A stretch of DNA of 16,877 bases from Asterionellopsis glacialis (lineage: Eukaryota; Bacillariophyta; Plagiogrammaphyceae; Rhaphoneidales; Asterionellopsidaceae), in contig WKLE02006326.1 of the NCBI GenBank assembly GCA_014885115.2, positions 1-16,877 of the forward strand, given 5' to 3'. Position numbers and translations under genes: made by a program. The notes beneath the pieces are model-generated. The model was not told the DNA's origin. It searched no databases and saw only the letters and a list, made by a program, of their open reading frames with translations. This document shows, piece after piece, positions 8,770 to 16,877 of the stretch; position 1 is the stretch's first letter, and each line of letters opens with the position of its first letter.

Positions 8770-9613
8770 GTTAGATGTAGCGAATTAATCCATGCAGCCA
8801 AAAAGAGAAAAAAATGAGTAAAAAAGAAAAAGAAAAAAATGAGAATAGAAGAAAGCTTTTTGAAATTGCAATAAATGTTACTGGAGTTGGTAGCCTAAAT
8901 GGCAAAGTAGTATGAAATATGGGAATTCACAGTTTCAATTGTAACGCCTAAATATGTAGCTGACTCGGTTTTGATCTACACTACTGTTAGTTGACATACC
9001 ACTTTTTTTCTCTCTATTGTTGGGCGGGTTCAATTGCGTATATAGAAACAAGAGGTAGTTCAGTTTCAGTCACTACCTTTGGTTATGAATTTTCAATGTA
9101 ATTTGTTTTGATGGAATTTTTAAATTTACTCCTTTGCAGTAAAATGCTCATGTTTATGTGGCTCGGTCTGTGTTCATACTGTACACACTGTTTAGAGTGA
9201 TTGTAAATGCTCTCTCTCTCTCCTTGCGCTGAACGTTCAAGTTAAGTTAACAAGGAAGAGATGGAAGCATGACTGACACCTTCCTCATTTGATTGTAGTA
9301 ATTTACATTATTTGCAAAAGGTTCCGAGGAAAATTAGAAAAATCCTTGAGCGCTACGGTTTTTTCTTTACGTTGCCTACTGTGGCACCGATTCCGTACTG
9401 GGACCGGCTTTTTGATTTGTTTGTTGTACATCGATACAATCATTCTCAGACAATCAAGAAAATAGGCGATAAGTCTTAACATGCTTTATACTCTTTCTTA
9501 TAGTTGTTACATTCTTTGGCAATCTTTAAATGGTTCTTTCTGTCAAGAGGAGAGCACACAGTTAAATGCAACTGTATCCACCTCGTACCATACAAATCAC
9601 AAAAGCAGTTTTT
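8770..9613. other. Convergent spacer and 3' UTRs of FUN14 and the NDUFA9-like gene
   Basis: 844 bp without a gene. An A-rich purine tract at about 8801-8855 contains AGAAAAAAATGAG twice (8806-8818 and 8831-8843). A possible polyadenylation signal AATAAA for FUN14 lies at 8870-8875, about 100 bases after its stop. A short CT microsatellite is at 9210-9222. The 70-codon plus frame from 9481 overlaps the NDUFA9 3' end and has no recognisable content. Confidence 0.5.
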
Positions 9614-10938
9614 TCAATGGTATCCTTCTTCAATTGCAAAGTGACCTCCCTGTCGAAAGCGGTGTAAGTATCGGAACGCAATCTTTTCAATAGGTGTGGC
9701 TTCGATTCCACAATCGGCCATTGTAAGGATCTTATCATTACCCTTCTGTGCCTTATATTCTTCAGCTGTCATTTGTGGCAGATAATCTTCACTCCATAAA
9801 TCTACAAGGTCGGGGGTAATCATGGGAGTACGTTCATATTGGAGAATTTTGGCAAATGTTTTCACTGCCTCCTTTGGCATGTCCGTAAGTGTTGGCTCCT
9901 GGCCGGTAATATCATACACAAATTGAGCCAACTCCTTGTAGGTGAAATCACTAGCTCCAAAGCAATCCACAGTCTTTCCCTCGAATAGCTCAGGTTCGTC
10001 ACAGATACGTGTAATTGTGTTGGCAACATCCGCCATGTAGACAGGCTGGGTCAAAGCGTGTCCTCCATCCACCATGGGAACCACGGGGAAACGTCCTGCG
10101 GCGTTTGCAAAGTAGTTCAGAAGCTTGTCTTCGGGTCCGAAGAGTTGTGTTGGACGAATAATAGTTGCCCAAGGATAGGCTTCCTTGACAGCTTGCTCAC
10201 CCTCATACTTGGTACGTGCCCATTCAGAGCTAGAATCAGGGTTCGCGGCTGCCGAAGATACATGAATCATGTGATCTACCTGCATCTCTTTACAAAGTTC
10301 GGCAACAGTGCGAGGAATATCAACGTTGCATTGTTGAAAGGTAAAATTGGTTTTCATCGTGATGAAGGGGAATTTATCCGTGTTGGCAGGTGCTTTTGTT
10401 TCATAATATTTCCCAATAAGGTTAATGACAATATCCGCATCGGAAATCACTTCTCTCATGGAATCTACATCACGAGGAGAGTAAAAGACAAACCTGGAAC
10501 GGCCCAAATCAAACATAGGTTTCAAATGTCTCAACTCAAACTCATCACCACGGTTTCCAATGTAGCCCAAGACACCGTTTGTGCCTAAATTTGAAAAAGA
10601 AACAAGGTGAAACACAAGAATAATAATAACATGAGCCACAACCATCATGATGTGTGTTTTTGCTAGATTCGTGTCAATCTATGCATCTCGAGTTAAGGTT
10701 AACACGTTGATCCTAGTAACGTTTCTACGAGACACGTACCGAGTTGACAACAAACGTAGCGTCCCAAGAATCCACCGGCGCCGAAGACAGCAACTTTCAA
10801 GTCAGCATTAGAGGAACGTCCACCAGGTCCTGCTTCATTTGTTCGACGAACTGGGACACGAGACACATATGTCGAAAGGCTCCTTTGAGCAGTGTTGGCC
10901 CAACGCGACCGTGAAGTTGCAGATGCCGCCGCCAACAT
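9614..10938 (-). CDS. NDUFA9: Complex I 39-kDa subunit NDUFA9-like, mitochondrial
   Basis: Two exons (10740-10938 and 9614-10584, minus strand), 389 residues. NDUFA9 is an accessory subunit of respiratory complex I, an atypical short-chain dehydrogenase that binds NADPH structurally. Residues 1-45 are rich in A, S and R with no acidic residues before E35, fitting a mitochondrial presequence. The nucleotide-binding loop is GAGGFLG at 53-59. Family signatures follow: GYIGNRGDEFELRHLKPM (73-90), DIVINLIGKYYET (117-129), HVSSAAAN (174-181), IIRPTQLFGPED (208-219) and QPVYMADVA (246-254). The catalytic-type YxxxK motif is WxxxK (W188, K192), consistent with a non-enzymatic role. The ATG at 10938 is the first in frame; the open frame continues upstream only from a GTG. 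The gene is divergent from the methyltransferase-like gene. Confidence 0.93.
10585..10739 (-). other. Intron of the NDUFA9-like gene
   Basis: 155-bp phase-1 intron. On the minus strand the donor is G|GTACGT at 10739 and the acceptor ATTTAG ends at 10585. Joining rebuilds a glycine codon and the expected QLG-TNGVLGYIGNRGDE sequence of the family. An in-frame ATG inside the intron (10648) makes an alternative open frame that I regard as unspliced intron. Confidence 0.9.
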
Positions 10939-11345
10939 GGTGTTTAATTTAGATCGGCCTGGCCAGAACGAACTGCATGCAGGGAAACAACCGAGAGAGC
11001 AAGGGCAAGGACCAGATTCCTGTGACGAGCCTTGTGCGTACGATGTTGTGTAGAAATGAACGTACTCCGTTGAATACACATGAGAAGCAAGCCCAGGGAA
11101 GTTCGCTCAATTAAGATTTGGACCCGGATATTGTGACGTCATATCGGAAGACATACTGACGATCCTCCGACCACACAAAGAGAAAGTGAAAAGTCAAAAG
11201 CTTGTCGCCACGGGGTGACAACTCGAAACATGTTTTTCCACCCAACTAAAAAGGGCCTTGAGTCCAGCGAGACTGTGCGTTTATAATTTCTGCTCACTCT
11301 GCTCAGCCCCTTGGAGGTGAATGAAATGCACAACAAGCGTGTTTC
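10939..11345. promoter_or_regulatory. 407-bp shared divergent promoter region
   Basis: This spacer separates the ATGs of the minus-strand NDUFA9-like gene (10938) and the plus-strand methyltransferase-like gene (11346), so it should contain both promoters and 5' leaders. A perfect TGACGTCA palindrome sits almost at its midpoint. The minus frame through 10939-11079 is open but lacks an ATG, and the 65-codon frame at 11139-11336 has no recognisable protein. Confidence 0.6.
11134..11141. promoter_or_regulatory. CRE-like TGACGTCA palindrome
   Basis: Perfect 8-bp palindrome TGACGTCA, the classical bZIP (CREB/ATF) site. In the diatom Phaeodactylum, TGACGT/ACGTCA elements are known to mediate CO2/cAMP-responsive transcription. 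It lies 196 bp from the NDUFA9 ATG and 205 bp from the methyltransferase ATG. Function here is inference. Confidence 0.5.
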
Positions 11346-12728
11346 ATGATGGACAATGAGTCTTCATGTACATCGTCCAGACCTGTAGAGCAACAAGAGG
11401 CTACAGCTCCATGTCACCACGTTCCCAACAAGAATTTGACTCCCAGCCAGAAGAAAGCAAAGCGTGCCCTTAAAAAGCAGCTCAAGTTACAACAAAAACG
11501 AATAAAGCTTGAAACACGTCTGCGTCATGCGCTATCTCGAAAAGATGCCAAGGTTGAAAAGGAAACTATACGAGAACTTGAACTCCTCGATCAAACTACT
11601 AACAAAACCATCGCCTCGTCCGGAACTTCCTCGGAACATCAGGAGCAGATGGAGCTACCAGTTCCTCCTTTGCCTGTAAAAAGTAATATCATCCAAATCA
11701 GTCCTGAGAACAATAATAACAGTCCGGCTCGGCGGCTAGTCGTGAATATTTATCAAAAGTTGCAACACCAGCAACATCACATGCTTCGTGAAGACGATGG
11801 CGATGAAGAAAAAAAGCAAGAGCAGCACGAACGATCGATTGATTTGCTCCGACACATGACGAAGGGAACTCAAGAGAGGTCCATGTTTTGCAATACAGAC
11901 GCCCTTTGGGGATACACACGCCAGAAATTCTTTGAACGAGCTGTCCTGGTCAGTTCCTCCTTTGAAAAATTGCATCCTAAGCAACAGAAAGAGAATGAAA
12001 ACATTTTGCTAGAGGAAAAGTCAAAACGTAACTTGGCTTGGAATAGACTCTGCAATGTCAAAAATATATGTAGTGTTGGCTGTGGACCCGGAAACGATGT
12101 TGTAGGTGTTGTCGCCTTCCTGGAACAGCTCCGTGAAGAGCAAAGTGATTCGTCTGTTGCAGCAACTGAAACCTGCTTAAATAGTGCTGTTTTGATGGAT
12201 TGGGCCATGGCAGAGTGGGAGAATATTGTGAACCCTCTCAAAAGTGTTCTGGTTCCGCATTACATTAGATCGATGGAGACATGTGTTGCTGATATTACTG
12301 ACCCTCTTTTCCAATCCACCAAAAACAGAGAAGCACAAGGCTTCATATTGAGAGAGTCGTCAAGGCGTAACCCTCGATACCAACGTGGGAAGTCGACTAT
12401 GGATGGACTACATGTAACCTTGAACGAGACAGAAAGCGAGACTCAATCGCCACAGCAAGAGTCTCGGTTCGACCTTTTCCTGTTTTCCTACATTCTATCT
12501 GAACAACGTGGATTGTGGCATTCGTTTATGAAAGACCTTGTCGGCGTAGCAAAACAGGGTGCCCTCTTTTACTTTTCAGAACCAACACCGTGGCAACAGC
12601 ACATACTGTGCAAAACATTTCATGAAGTTATGGACTTTATATGGCTCGATTCTTCCATGGACTTTCCCTTGCTTCAACCTCTTGACAATCGTGTTGGGCC
12701 TGGTGTATTACTCGGTATGAAGAGATGA
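11346..12728 (+). CDS. Class I SAM-dependent methyltransferase-fold protein with basic coiled-coil N-terminus
   Basis: 460 residues, intronless. Residues 32-85 are very basic and predicted helical (KKAKRALKKQLKLQQKR and similar), probably a coiled coil or nucleic-acid-binding arm. Residues 86-180 are low complexity (Q, E, N, H). The methyltransferase-like part starts near 190: motif I is ICSVGCGPGNDVVG (241-254), a motif II-like acidic residue is D285 in VLMDWAMAEW, and a motif IV/V-like strand is FDLFLFSYILSE (375-386), followed by ALFYFSEP (406-413). Residues about 325-372 look like an insertion. Substrate cannot be told; no NPPY (amino-methylation) or other substrate-specific signature is visible. 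The first of two adjacent ATGs (11346, 11349) is taken. It is divergent from the NDUFA9-like gene, so co-regulation is possible, and a role in mitochondria would be speculation. Confidence 0.75.
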   Translation: MMDNESSCTSSRPVEQQEATAPCHHVPNKNLTPSQKKAKRALKKQLKLQQKRIKLETRLRHALSRKDAKVEKETIRELELLDQTTNKTIASSGTSSEHQEQMELPVPPLPVKSNIIQISPENNNNSPARRLVVNIYQKLQHQQHHMLREDDGDEEKKQEQHERSIDLLRHMTKGTQERSMFCNTDALWGYTRQKFFERAVLVSSSFEKLHPKQQKENENILLEEKSKRNLAWNRLCNVKNICSVGCGPGNDVVGVVAFLEQLREEQSDSSVAATETCLNSAVLMDWAMAEWENIVNPLKSVLVPHYIRSMETCVADITDPLFQSTKNREAQGFILRESSRRNPRYQRGKSTMDGLHVTLNETESETQSPQQESRFDLFLFSYILSEQRGLWHSFMKDLVGVAKQGALFYFSEPTPWQQHILCKTFHEVMDFIWLDSSMDFPLLQPLDNRVGPGVLLGMKR

Positions 12729-13749
12729 CTAGTAGAGTTGAACCCTGACAATACTGCATATATAGACAATAGGGCAAGTAGTTTTCCTTTAATATTATAA
12801 CTACCATGCATTATAGAAAGCTAATTTCATTTACATGCTTTCATTGAAACTCTACTGAAAGCATGTGTTTCACTTAAAAAAGGTTGGTTTCTTTGACCTT
12901 GGTTTCTTTCAGCCTTGTCTTAATTTGTTTTGCTAATTCATTTCGTAGGTGGCATTTCCAGCCAATTTTGGAAATTTTACTAGACAATAAGTAGCAAGGA
13001 TATGTGGCACTAGTGTGCACCTCTGTACATGTTGAATAACTGCTATAGACACCACCCAATGCACTATATCCTGGAATCATCTCCATATATCATATGGCCC
13101 AACTTGCATGCCTGGTTTCATAGAAGGAACCATCAACAGGGGGGGTGTTCCATGTGCTCTCCTTGTGTGGCTCATTCATGCTAGCATTACCACTGGGAAT
13201 TCATAAAAATCATGTGATTTAAAGTTTGCATCCTTATTCACACACTTTGCATACCTTATGTGTTGGATTGTTGGTGCTTTCTCTCTTCTGGCCAATCAAC
13301 TCTAGCAGTTAGGGTTGCCATGTTCAATAGAATACTAGAGCACAGTAACTGAAACAACTAGATGCTGTTGCTGCTATATCCATATTTAGAGTGAGTTGGT
13401 TTTCTCAAGAATAAAGATATCAAACTTCCCCTCAGCAATGATAGCAATAATGTACAAATGTCTAAAAATTGAAACAATTCCAAGAGGAGGTAGCCTAGTT
13501 GAGAATGTCTCTGTTCTAATGATATTAGCTTGATAGGCCTTAATTGTTGAAGAGACCTTCCTTGAAATCTTGTGGCCATTCATTATCTTGATTATATGGC
13601 TTGTTTGCTGTTAAAAGCACAACCTTCATAAGTATTGTACATTGAAGTTGTAGTTTTTTAGCAGAATAGTCTGTATATATCTGTACCACCAAGCACTTCT
13701 ACTTGTTTGTTGCCCATCTGCTTCTTGTAAGGATAAACTCAGATTTGCT
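12729..13749. other. Gene-free spacer
   Basis: About 1 kb with no convincing gene. Minus-strand open frames at 12874-13086, 13358-13579 and 13386-13583 are 65-73 codons, overlap one another in part and show no recognisable family. A seven-G run lies at 13139-13145. Weak similarity to the inverted repeat to the right may extend into this stretch but cannot be aligned with confidence. Confidence 0.4.
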
Positions 13750-13880
13750 ACCCTGTACTACTGAAATACAAAAGATCCATCAGAAGTATCTTGACCTACT
13801 GCAAAAACATGATAACTGCCAGATCCACCCTTAGATGAATAAACCTTTTTGCATGGAAGAGAACAGACCATTTTCAGTAG

Positions 13881-13989
13881 AAGTGGGATGTGGATAATAA
13901 GAATTTTTGGTGATCATTGATGGGGAGTGGCTAACTATTACACGGTGCCCATGACAATGTCACTCCTTGCTTTTCTTAACAATCATCCT
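13881..13989 (+). repeat. Left core arm of the inverted repeat
   Basis: 109 bases, from AAGTGGGATG to AATCATCCT, matching the reverse complement of 14260-14365 with about ten mismatches and one 3-base gap. It contains the central word TGATGGGGAGTGGCTAACT and the small palindrome-like word ATGACAATGTCAC. Confidence 0.9.
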
Positions 13990-14259
13990 TTTTCATACTC
14001 TTTTAGTAATTATCAACATCTGTTAATAACTTATACAAAGCCACTTATTGAGTCAGATGGTTGACAAAAATAGTAAAAGAATGTCTAATATCTAAAGCAT
14101 GAGAAATTATCACGTAGAGAAAAAACAACACAGCATAATTACGCAGTAAATTGATAGTATCCATTTTTATTATTTTTACATATTCACACCATCTAACCCA
14201 ATGAATGGCTCTTTCTTAATTGATATTTGATGTCAATAACAACAAAGAAAGAATTATAT

Positions 14260-14365
14260 AGGATGATTGTTAAGCAAAGCAACGTGTGACATTGTCACGG
14301 GCACTGTGTGATAGTTAGCCACTCCCCATCAATGATTGCCAAAAATTCTTATCTGCATCCCACTT
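14260..14365 (-). repeat. Right core arm of the inverted repeat
   Basis: 106 bases, the reverse-complement partner of 13881-13989. A 97-codon plus-strand open frame begins inside it (14308-14601), but its counterpart in the left arm is broken by stops and I recognise no protein family, so it is not called as a gene. Confidence 0.9.
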
Positions 14366-14896
14366 TGTCTGGCCTGCTTCCCTGTGAAAAGGTCTATCAT
14401 TTGGAATGGTTCATTCTTCTTGTTGGAGTTTGCAGCTTAAGGCAAGGCCTCTTTGGGCCTTGGAATGGACATCTTCAGGAGGGTTGTCACTCATTCAATA
14501 AGGTATGGGGTGAGACCAGAGTGACAATGGTGCTTGCTCATTGGTGTTTCAATGACACACAAAATACAAACAAGAAAAATGTGCGGTTAATTGGTGATTG
14601 ATGGTCTTCCTTTCTTTTGGGTGGGTTGCCTTCTTGCCAAAGGCTATAATATTATTTATCTCAACAAACCAGTCATCCCGTGGAATTCTGCTCCCCGAGC
14701 AACTATTTGGGAACTTTCGTAGAACTTTAGAATCCTCGCGCGGAACTCCGGAAAATTCTCTCGGAACTTCATAAGAGTGCCGGAGAAGTTCATCGCACCG
14801 GAAGTCGGCGTCTCAGTCGATTCGTATTGAAAATAATGGAGTCTTTGAAACAACCTTACTCACAGTAACAGATATTACCGGTATTTTTTACAGAGA

Positions 14897-14912
14897 TACC
14901 AGGTACCTGGTA
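14897..14912. repeat. Perfect 16-bp palindrome
   Basis: TACCAGGTACCTGGTA reads the same on both strands. Its half TACCAGGTA also occurs three times upstream of FUN14 (7096, 7706, 8011), so this may be a double copy of a dispersed motif. Confidence 0.8.
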
Positions 14913-15254
14913 CGGTCGAAACTCCACGCACCTACTGTAGGACCTGTAGGTATACTCGGGACTGTCGACGAGCCAGCCTCTCCTGAGAGAATTTTCGTTG
15001 AGTCTTTATTTGCGACCACAAACGAAAAATTCAACGCTTGAAGAATTGCAATGTCTTCTGAAATAAATACATAGCTGACAGGTCATAAGTCATAAGTCCA
15101 CCCTATTTAAATTACACCCTACACGGATGATTACCTGTTCCAACATACCAGCTACTCGTACAAATGCACCAGCAGGTATTGCATGTTCATTTCCTTCTGA
15201 AACAGCTTGCCTGGTAATCAGAACTAACAGTTTATGATATTTAGGTGAATGGCC

Positions 15255-15270
15255 TATGCATATATGCATA
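15255..15270. repeat. Perfect 16-bp AT-rich palindrome
   Basis: TATGCATATATGCATA is identical to its reverse complement. It is AT-rich and lies in gene-free DNA about 460 bp upstream of the type II membrane protein gene. No function is inferred. Confidence 0.75.
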
Positions 15271-15730
15271 TGTTCAACGTTCGTGATCTAATGAACTTTC
15301 TGAGCCTTAATCCTAAGCACTGTAACACTTATTAGGACTGTTAAGTACCTTTTATATTACTTAGGTTAAATCGAACAACTTATCAATAAAAAGTACATTA
15401 TTTTTTATTTGTCCTATGTCCTGCATAGCGGCAACGAATCCCACTGTTAGTCCTACACACATAAAAAACGGAGTGCGGTGGGGAAAGGATCGATCTATCA
15501 GTAGAGAAACAGCAGCGGAAGCGCCAGCGATCAAAAGCAGTCACCCCATTGTGATTCTACTTCGAGTTCACAAAGCGTTCCTCTTTATCCCTCCTACGTT
15601 GTTGTCAAAATCAGCGGTGGCATCATTGATGCCACAGTGCTCCATATTCCTAGTTGAGCCATATTACAGAAAGGCTCTTACAAAACTGCGAGCATAGGAT
15701 CGTTAAAATCAAGAGGGCGAAACACAAACC

Positions 15731-16877
15731 ATGGCCTATGAGTATGACACTTCGGTTGGGGAGTCGATCAATCTAAATGATCCAGAGCACTTGGATAGGC
15801 AACTTGAACTTATGGATCAGCAATATAGAAACGGTGCAAAGAGAAGCTACCGACTGTTTCGGCCTTTTTGTGGAGAGATGCCTCTTGGCGCCAAGATCGC
15901 GATTGCGGCGGTTTCGTCTGTTGCCATTTCTGGAATGCTTGCATTCTACTTTTTAGACGAAACTGAACCAACGAATGATTATGTTCTTCCAAAGGCACCA
16001 CCTTCCATCGCCAATACTTGCTCAGAAGCATTTATAGCGAGTGATGGTCCCGAAGCATGTCAAGAAATCTGTGAGGTTGCTGAGTGTTGCGATTTTCCTG
16101 TCAACTTTGACCTTTCCTGTCTTTATGGAAACCAAGAACTCTGTCTTGAGTATCACGCCTCCTGTAATATTCTTAAGCATGAAGTAATAAAAAGGGATGA
16201 TGATAAACTGAAACCTAAATCTATTCCAAAGGCTCCCAAAAATATTGACGAAGTTTGCAGTAAGGAATATCTTCCAACAAGTCACGGACTACAATTTTGC
16301 TCCGAGGTATGCTTTCCTGCTCGATGCTGTTACGACGACGAAGTTGTATCTTGTACCAATGACTTCAAAGAATGTCAGGATTATGCACCGTGTCTTATTT
16401 TGAGCGCCTCTAATAATGTTCATGAAGATATTGTGGAGGAGATTGAATCCAAGTGTGATCTCAACAATATTGCAACTACTGAGGGACGTAGCGATTGTGA
16501 TGAAGTTTGTGCAAATGCATTTTGTTGTTTCCAAGAAGTTGAAGATGGAATCGAGGTAGCTTGCCCTCATAACGACAATGAATGGTGTTCACAGTATCTG
16601 GTATGCCAAGATGGGGATGCATCAGGAGAGAAAAGGAAGGAAGCGGGAAATCGAGATGATCACCCGACCGGAAATCCTGACGCTGTCAATGAAAATGAGA
16701 GCGCCAATCCCGATGAGGTTTTCAAAGCAATCGAGGTTGTCTATGGAGTAGATGGATCAATTGACGATGAAGAAGAAGAGGACGATGAATTTGAACGTGA
16801 AGCTGACCTAGCACCGCAGGGCGAGGAAGGAGAAGAGTACGTTGAAGCTGTAGAACCTCCAACTGACACTGGAGATG
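15731..16877 (+). CDS. Type II membrane protein with three eight-cysteine modules (partial, runs off window)
   Basis: Open from the ATG at 15731 to the window end, 382 codons seen, no stop. Residues 1-52 are hydrophilic and probably cytosolic, with basic residues (K37, R38, R41, R44, K55) near the membrane. Residues 53-75 form one membrane segment (GAKIAIAAVSSVAIS onward). The lumenal part has three modules with the same cysteine order: C, 12-13 residues, C-x3-C-x4-CC, then three more spaced cysteines. They cover residues 97-145, 176-221 and 242-292, joined by linkers. Residues 295-382 are hydrophilic and acidic (DDEEEEDDE near 345-353). The modules differ from those of the 4880-6697 protein: they have CC pairs and no CGC end. 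I do not recognise the family. A surface or secretory-lumen role is inferred from topology. No intron is visible in the part seen. Confidence 0.8.
   Translation, partial: MAYEYDTSVGESINLNDPEHLDRQLELMDQQYRNGAKRSYRLFRPFCGEMPLGAKIAIAAVSSVAISGMLAFYFLDETEPTNDYVLPKAPPSIANTCSEAFIASDGPEACQEICEVAECCDFPVNFDLSCLYGNQELCLEYHASCNILKHEVIKRDDDKLKPKSIPKAPKNIDEVCSKEYLPTSHGLQFCSEVCFPARCCYDDEVVSCTNDFKECQDYAPCLILSASNNVHEDIVEEIESKCDLNNIATTEGRSDCDEVCANAFCCFQEVEDGIEVACPHNDNEWCSQYLVCQDGDASGEKRKEAGNRDDHPTGNPDAVNENESANPDEVFKAIEVVYGVDGSIDDEEEEDDEFEREADLAPQGEEGEEYVEAVEPPTDTGD

Larger units (their letters stand above)
13750..14500. repeat. Large degenerate inverted repeat (hairpin-forming or foldback element)
   Basis: Two arms of roughly 340 bp in opposite orientation flank a loop of about 60 bp centred near 14124. 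The core arms, 13881-13989 and 14260-14365, match at about 90% with a 3-base gap. Inner arms still match (14037-14060 against 14189-14212, five transitions in 24). Outer arms match more loosely (for example CTGCAAA at 13798-13804 against TTTGCAG at 14429-14435). The outer limits are approximate and no target-site duplication was identified. It could be an old foldback or MITE-like element, or an inverted duplication. No intact transposase is present. Confidence 0.75.
14501..15730. other. Gene-free spacer with two perfect 16-bp palindromes
   Basis: No convincing gene. Perfect palindromes lie at 14897-14912 (TACCAGGTACCTGGTA) and 15255-15270 (TATGCATATATGCATA). The stretch at 14870-14960 shares several 9- to 10-base words with 7700-7930. 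Open frames at 14656-14853 (-) and 15416-15697 (+) lack recognisable content; the second is probably upstream leader of the next gene. Confidence 0.5.

Noticed and set aside
10058..10588. 176-codon plus-strand open frame
   Set aside because: Antisense to the NDUFA9-like exon 2, whose protein match is strong; no domain is visible in the plus reading.
12726..12745. Possible tRNA T-arm on the minus strand (GGTTCAACTC)
   Set aside because: The flanking bases do not pair as a T-stem, and no acceptor or anticodon stem could be found. No tRNA, rRNA or CRISPR array was seen anywhere in the window.
14308..14601. 97-codon frame in the right arm of the inverted repeat, considered as a transposase remnant
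   Set aside because: I could not recognise any transposase motif, and the equivalent left-arm frame is interrupted by stops. A coding origin remains possible but unsupported.
15416..15697. 93-codon plus-strand frame before the type II membrane protein
   Set aside because: It ends just before the next gene, has no signal or domain, and probably reflects chance in the 5' leader.

Overview
The window looks like nuclear DNA of a diatom or close stramenopile relative. The signs are eukaryotic genes with few, short GT-AG introns, gene-dense stretches separated by AT-rich spacers, and a secreted protein with proline-serine (PSxxPS) linkers of a kind common in diatoms. The protein families (nucleoporin Nup107, FUN14, mitochondrial complex I NDUFA9) fix it as eukaryotic; the diatom assignment is inference.

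Layout, left to right. 1-1483 is spacer carrying two nearly identical direct repeats (1-136 and 579-745). 1484-4603 (+) is an intronless Nup107/Nup84 gene. 4880-6697 (-), convergent with it, encodes a secreted protein with seven six-cysteine modules, PS-rich linkers, a 42-bp minisatellite inside the coding sequence and a hydrophobic C-terminal tail. 6698-8307 is a spacer rich in short GTACC/TACCAGG-type words. 8308-8769 (+) is a two-exon FUN14 protein with an EF-hand-like loop between its conserved halves. 9614-10938 (-) is a two-exon NDUFA9-like complex I subunit with a mitochondrial presequence. 11346-12728 (+) is a class I methyltransferase-fold protein with a basic coiled-coil N-terminus; it is divergent from NDUFA9 across a 407-bp spacer centred on a perfect TGACGTCA site. 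12729-15730 has no convincing gene but holds a large degenerate inverted repeat (about 13750-14500) that could fold into a long hairpin, plus two perfect 16-bp palindromes. 15731 to the window end (+) is the start of a type II membrane protein with three eight-cysteine modules and an acidic tail, cut off by the window edge.

The genes do not form one pathway. Two act at mitochondria or a similar organelle (FUN14, NDUFA9), one at the nuclear pore, one is an orphan methyltransferase, and two are cysteine-rich proteins likely exposed at the cell surface or in the secretory lumen. The most interesting leads are the FUN14/EF-hand-like arrangement, the long inverted repeat, the CRE-like site in the shared promoter, and the two unrelated cysteine-module families.
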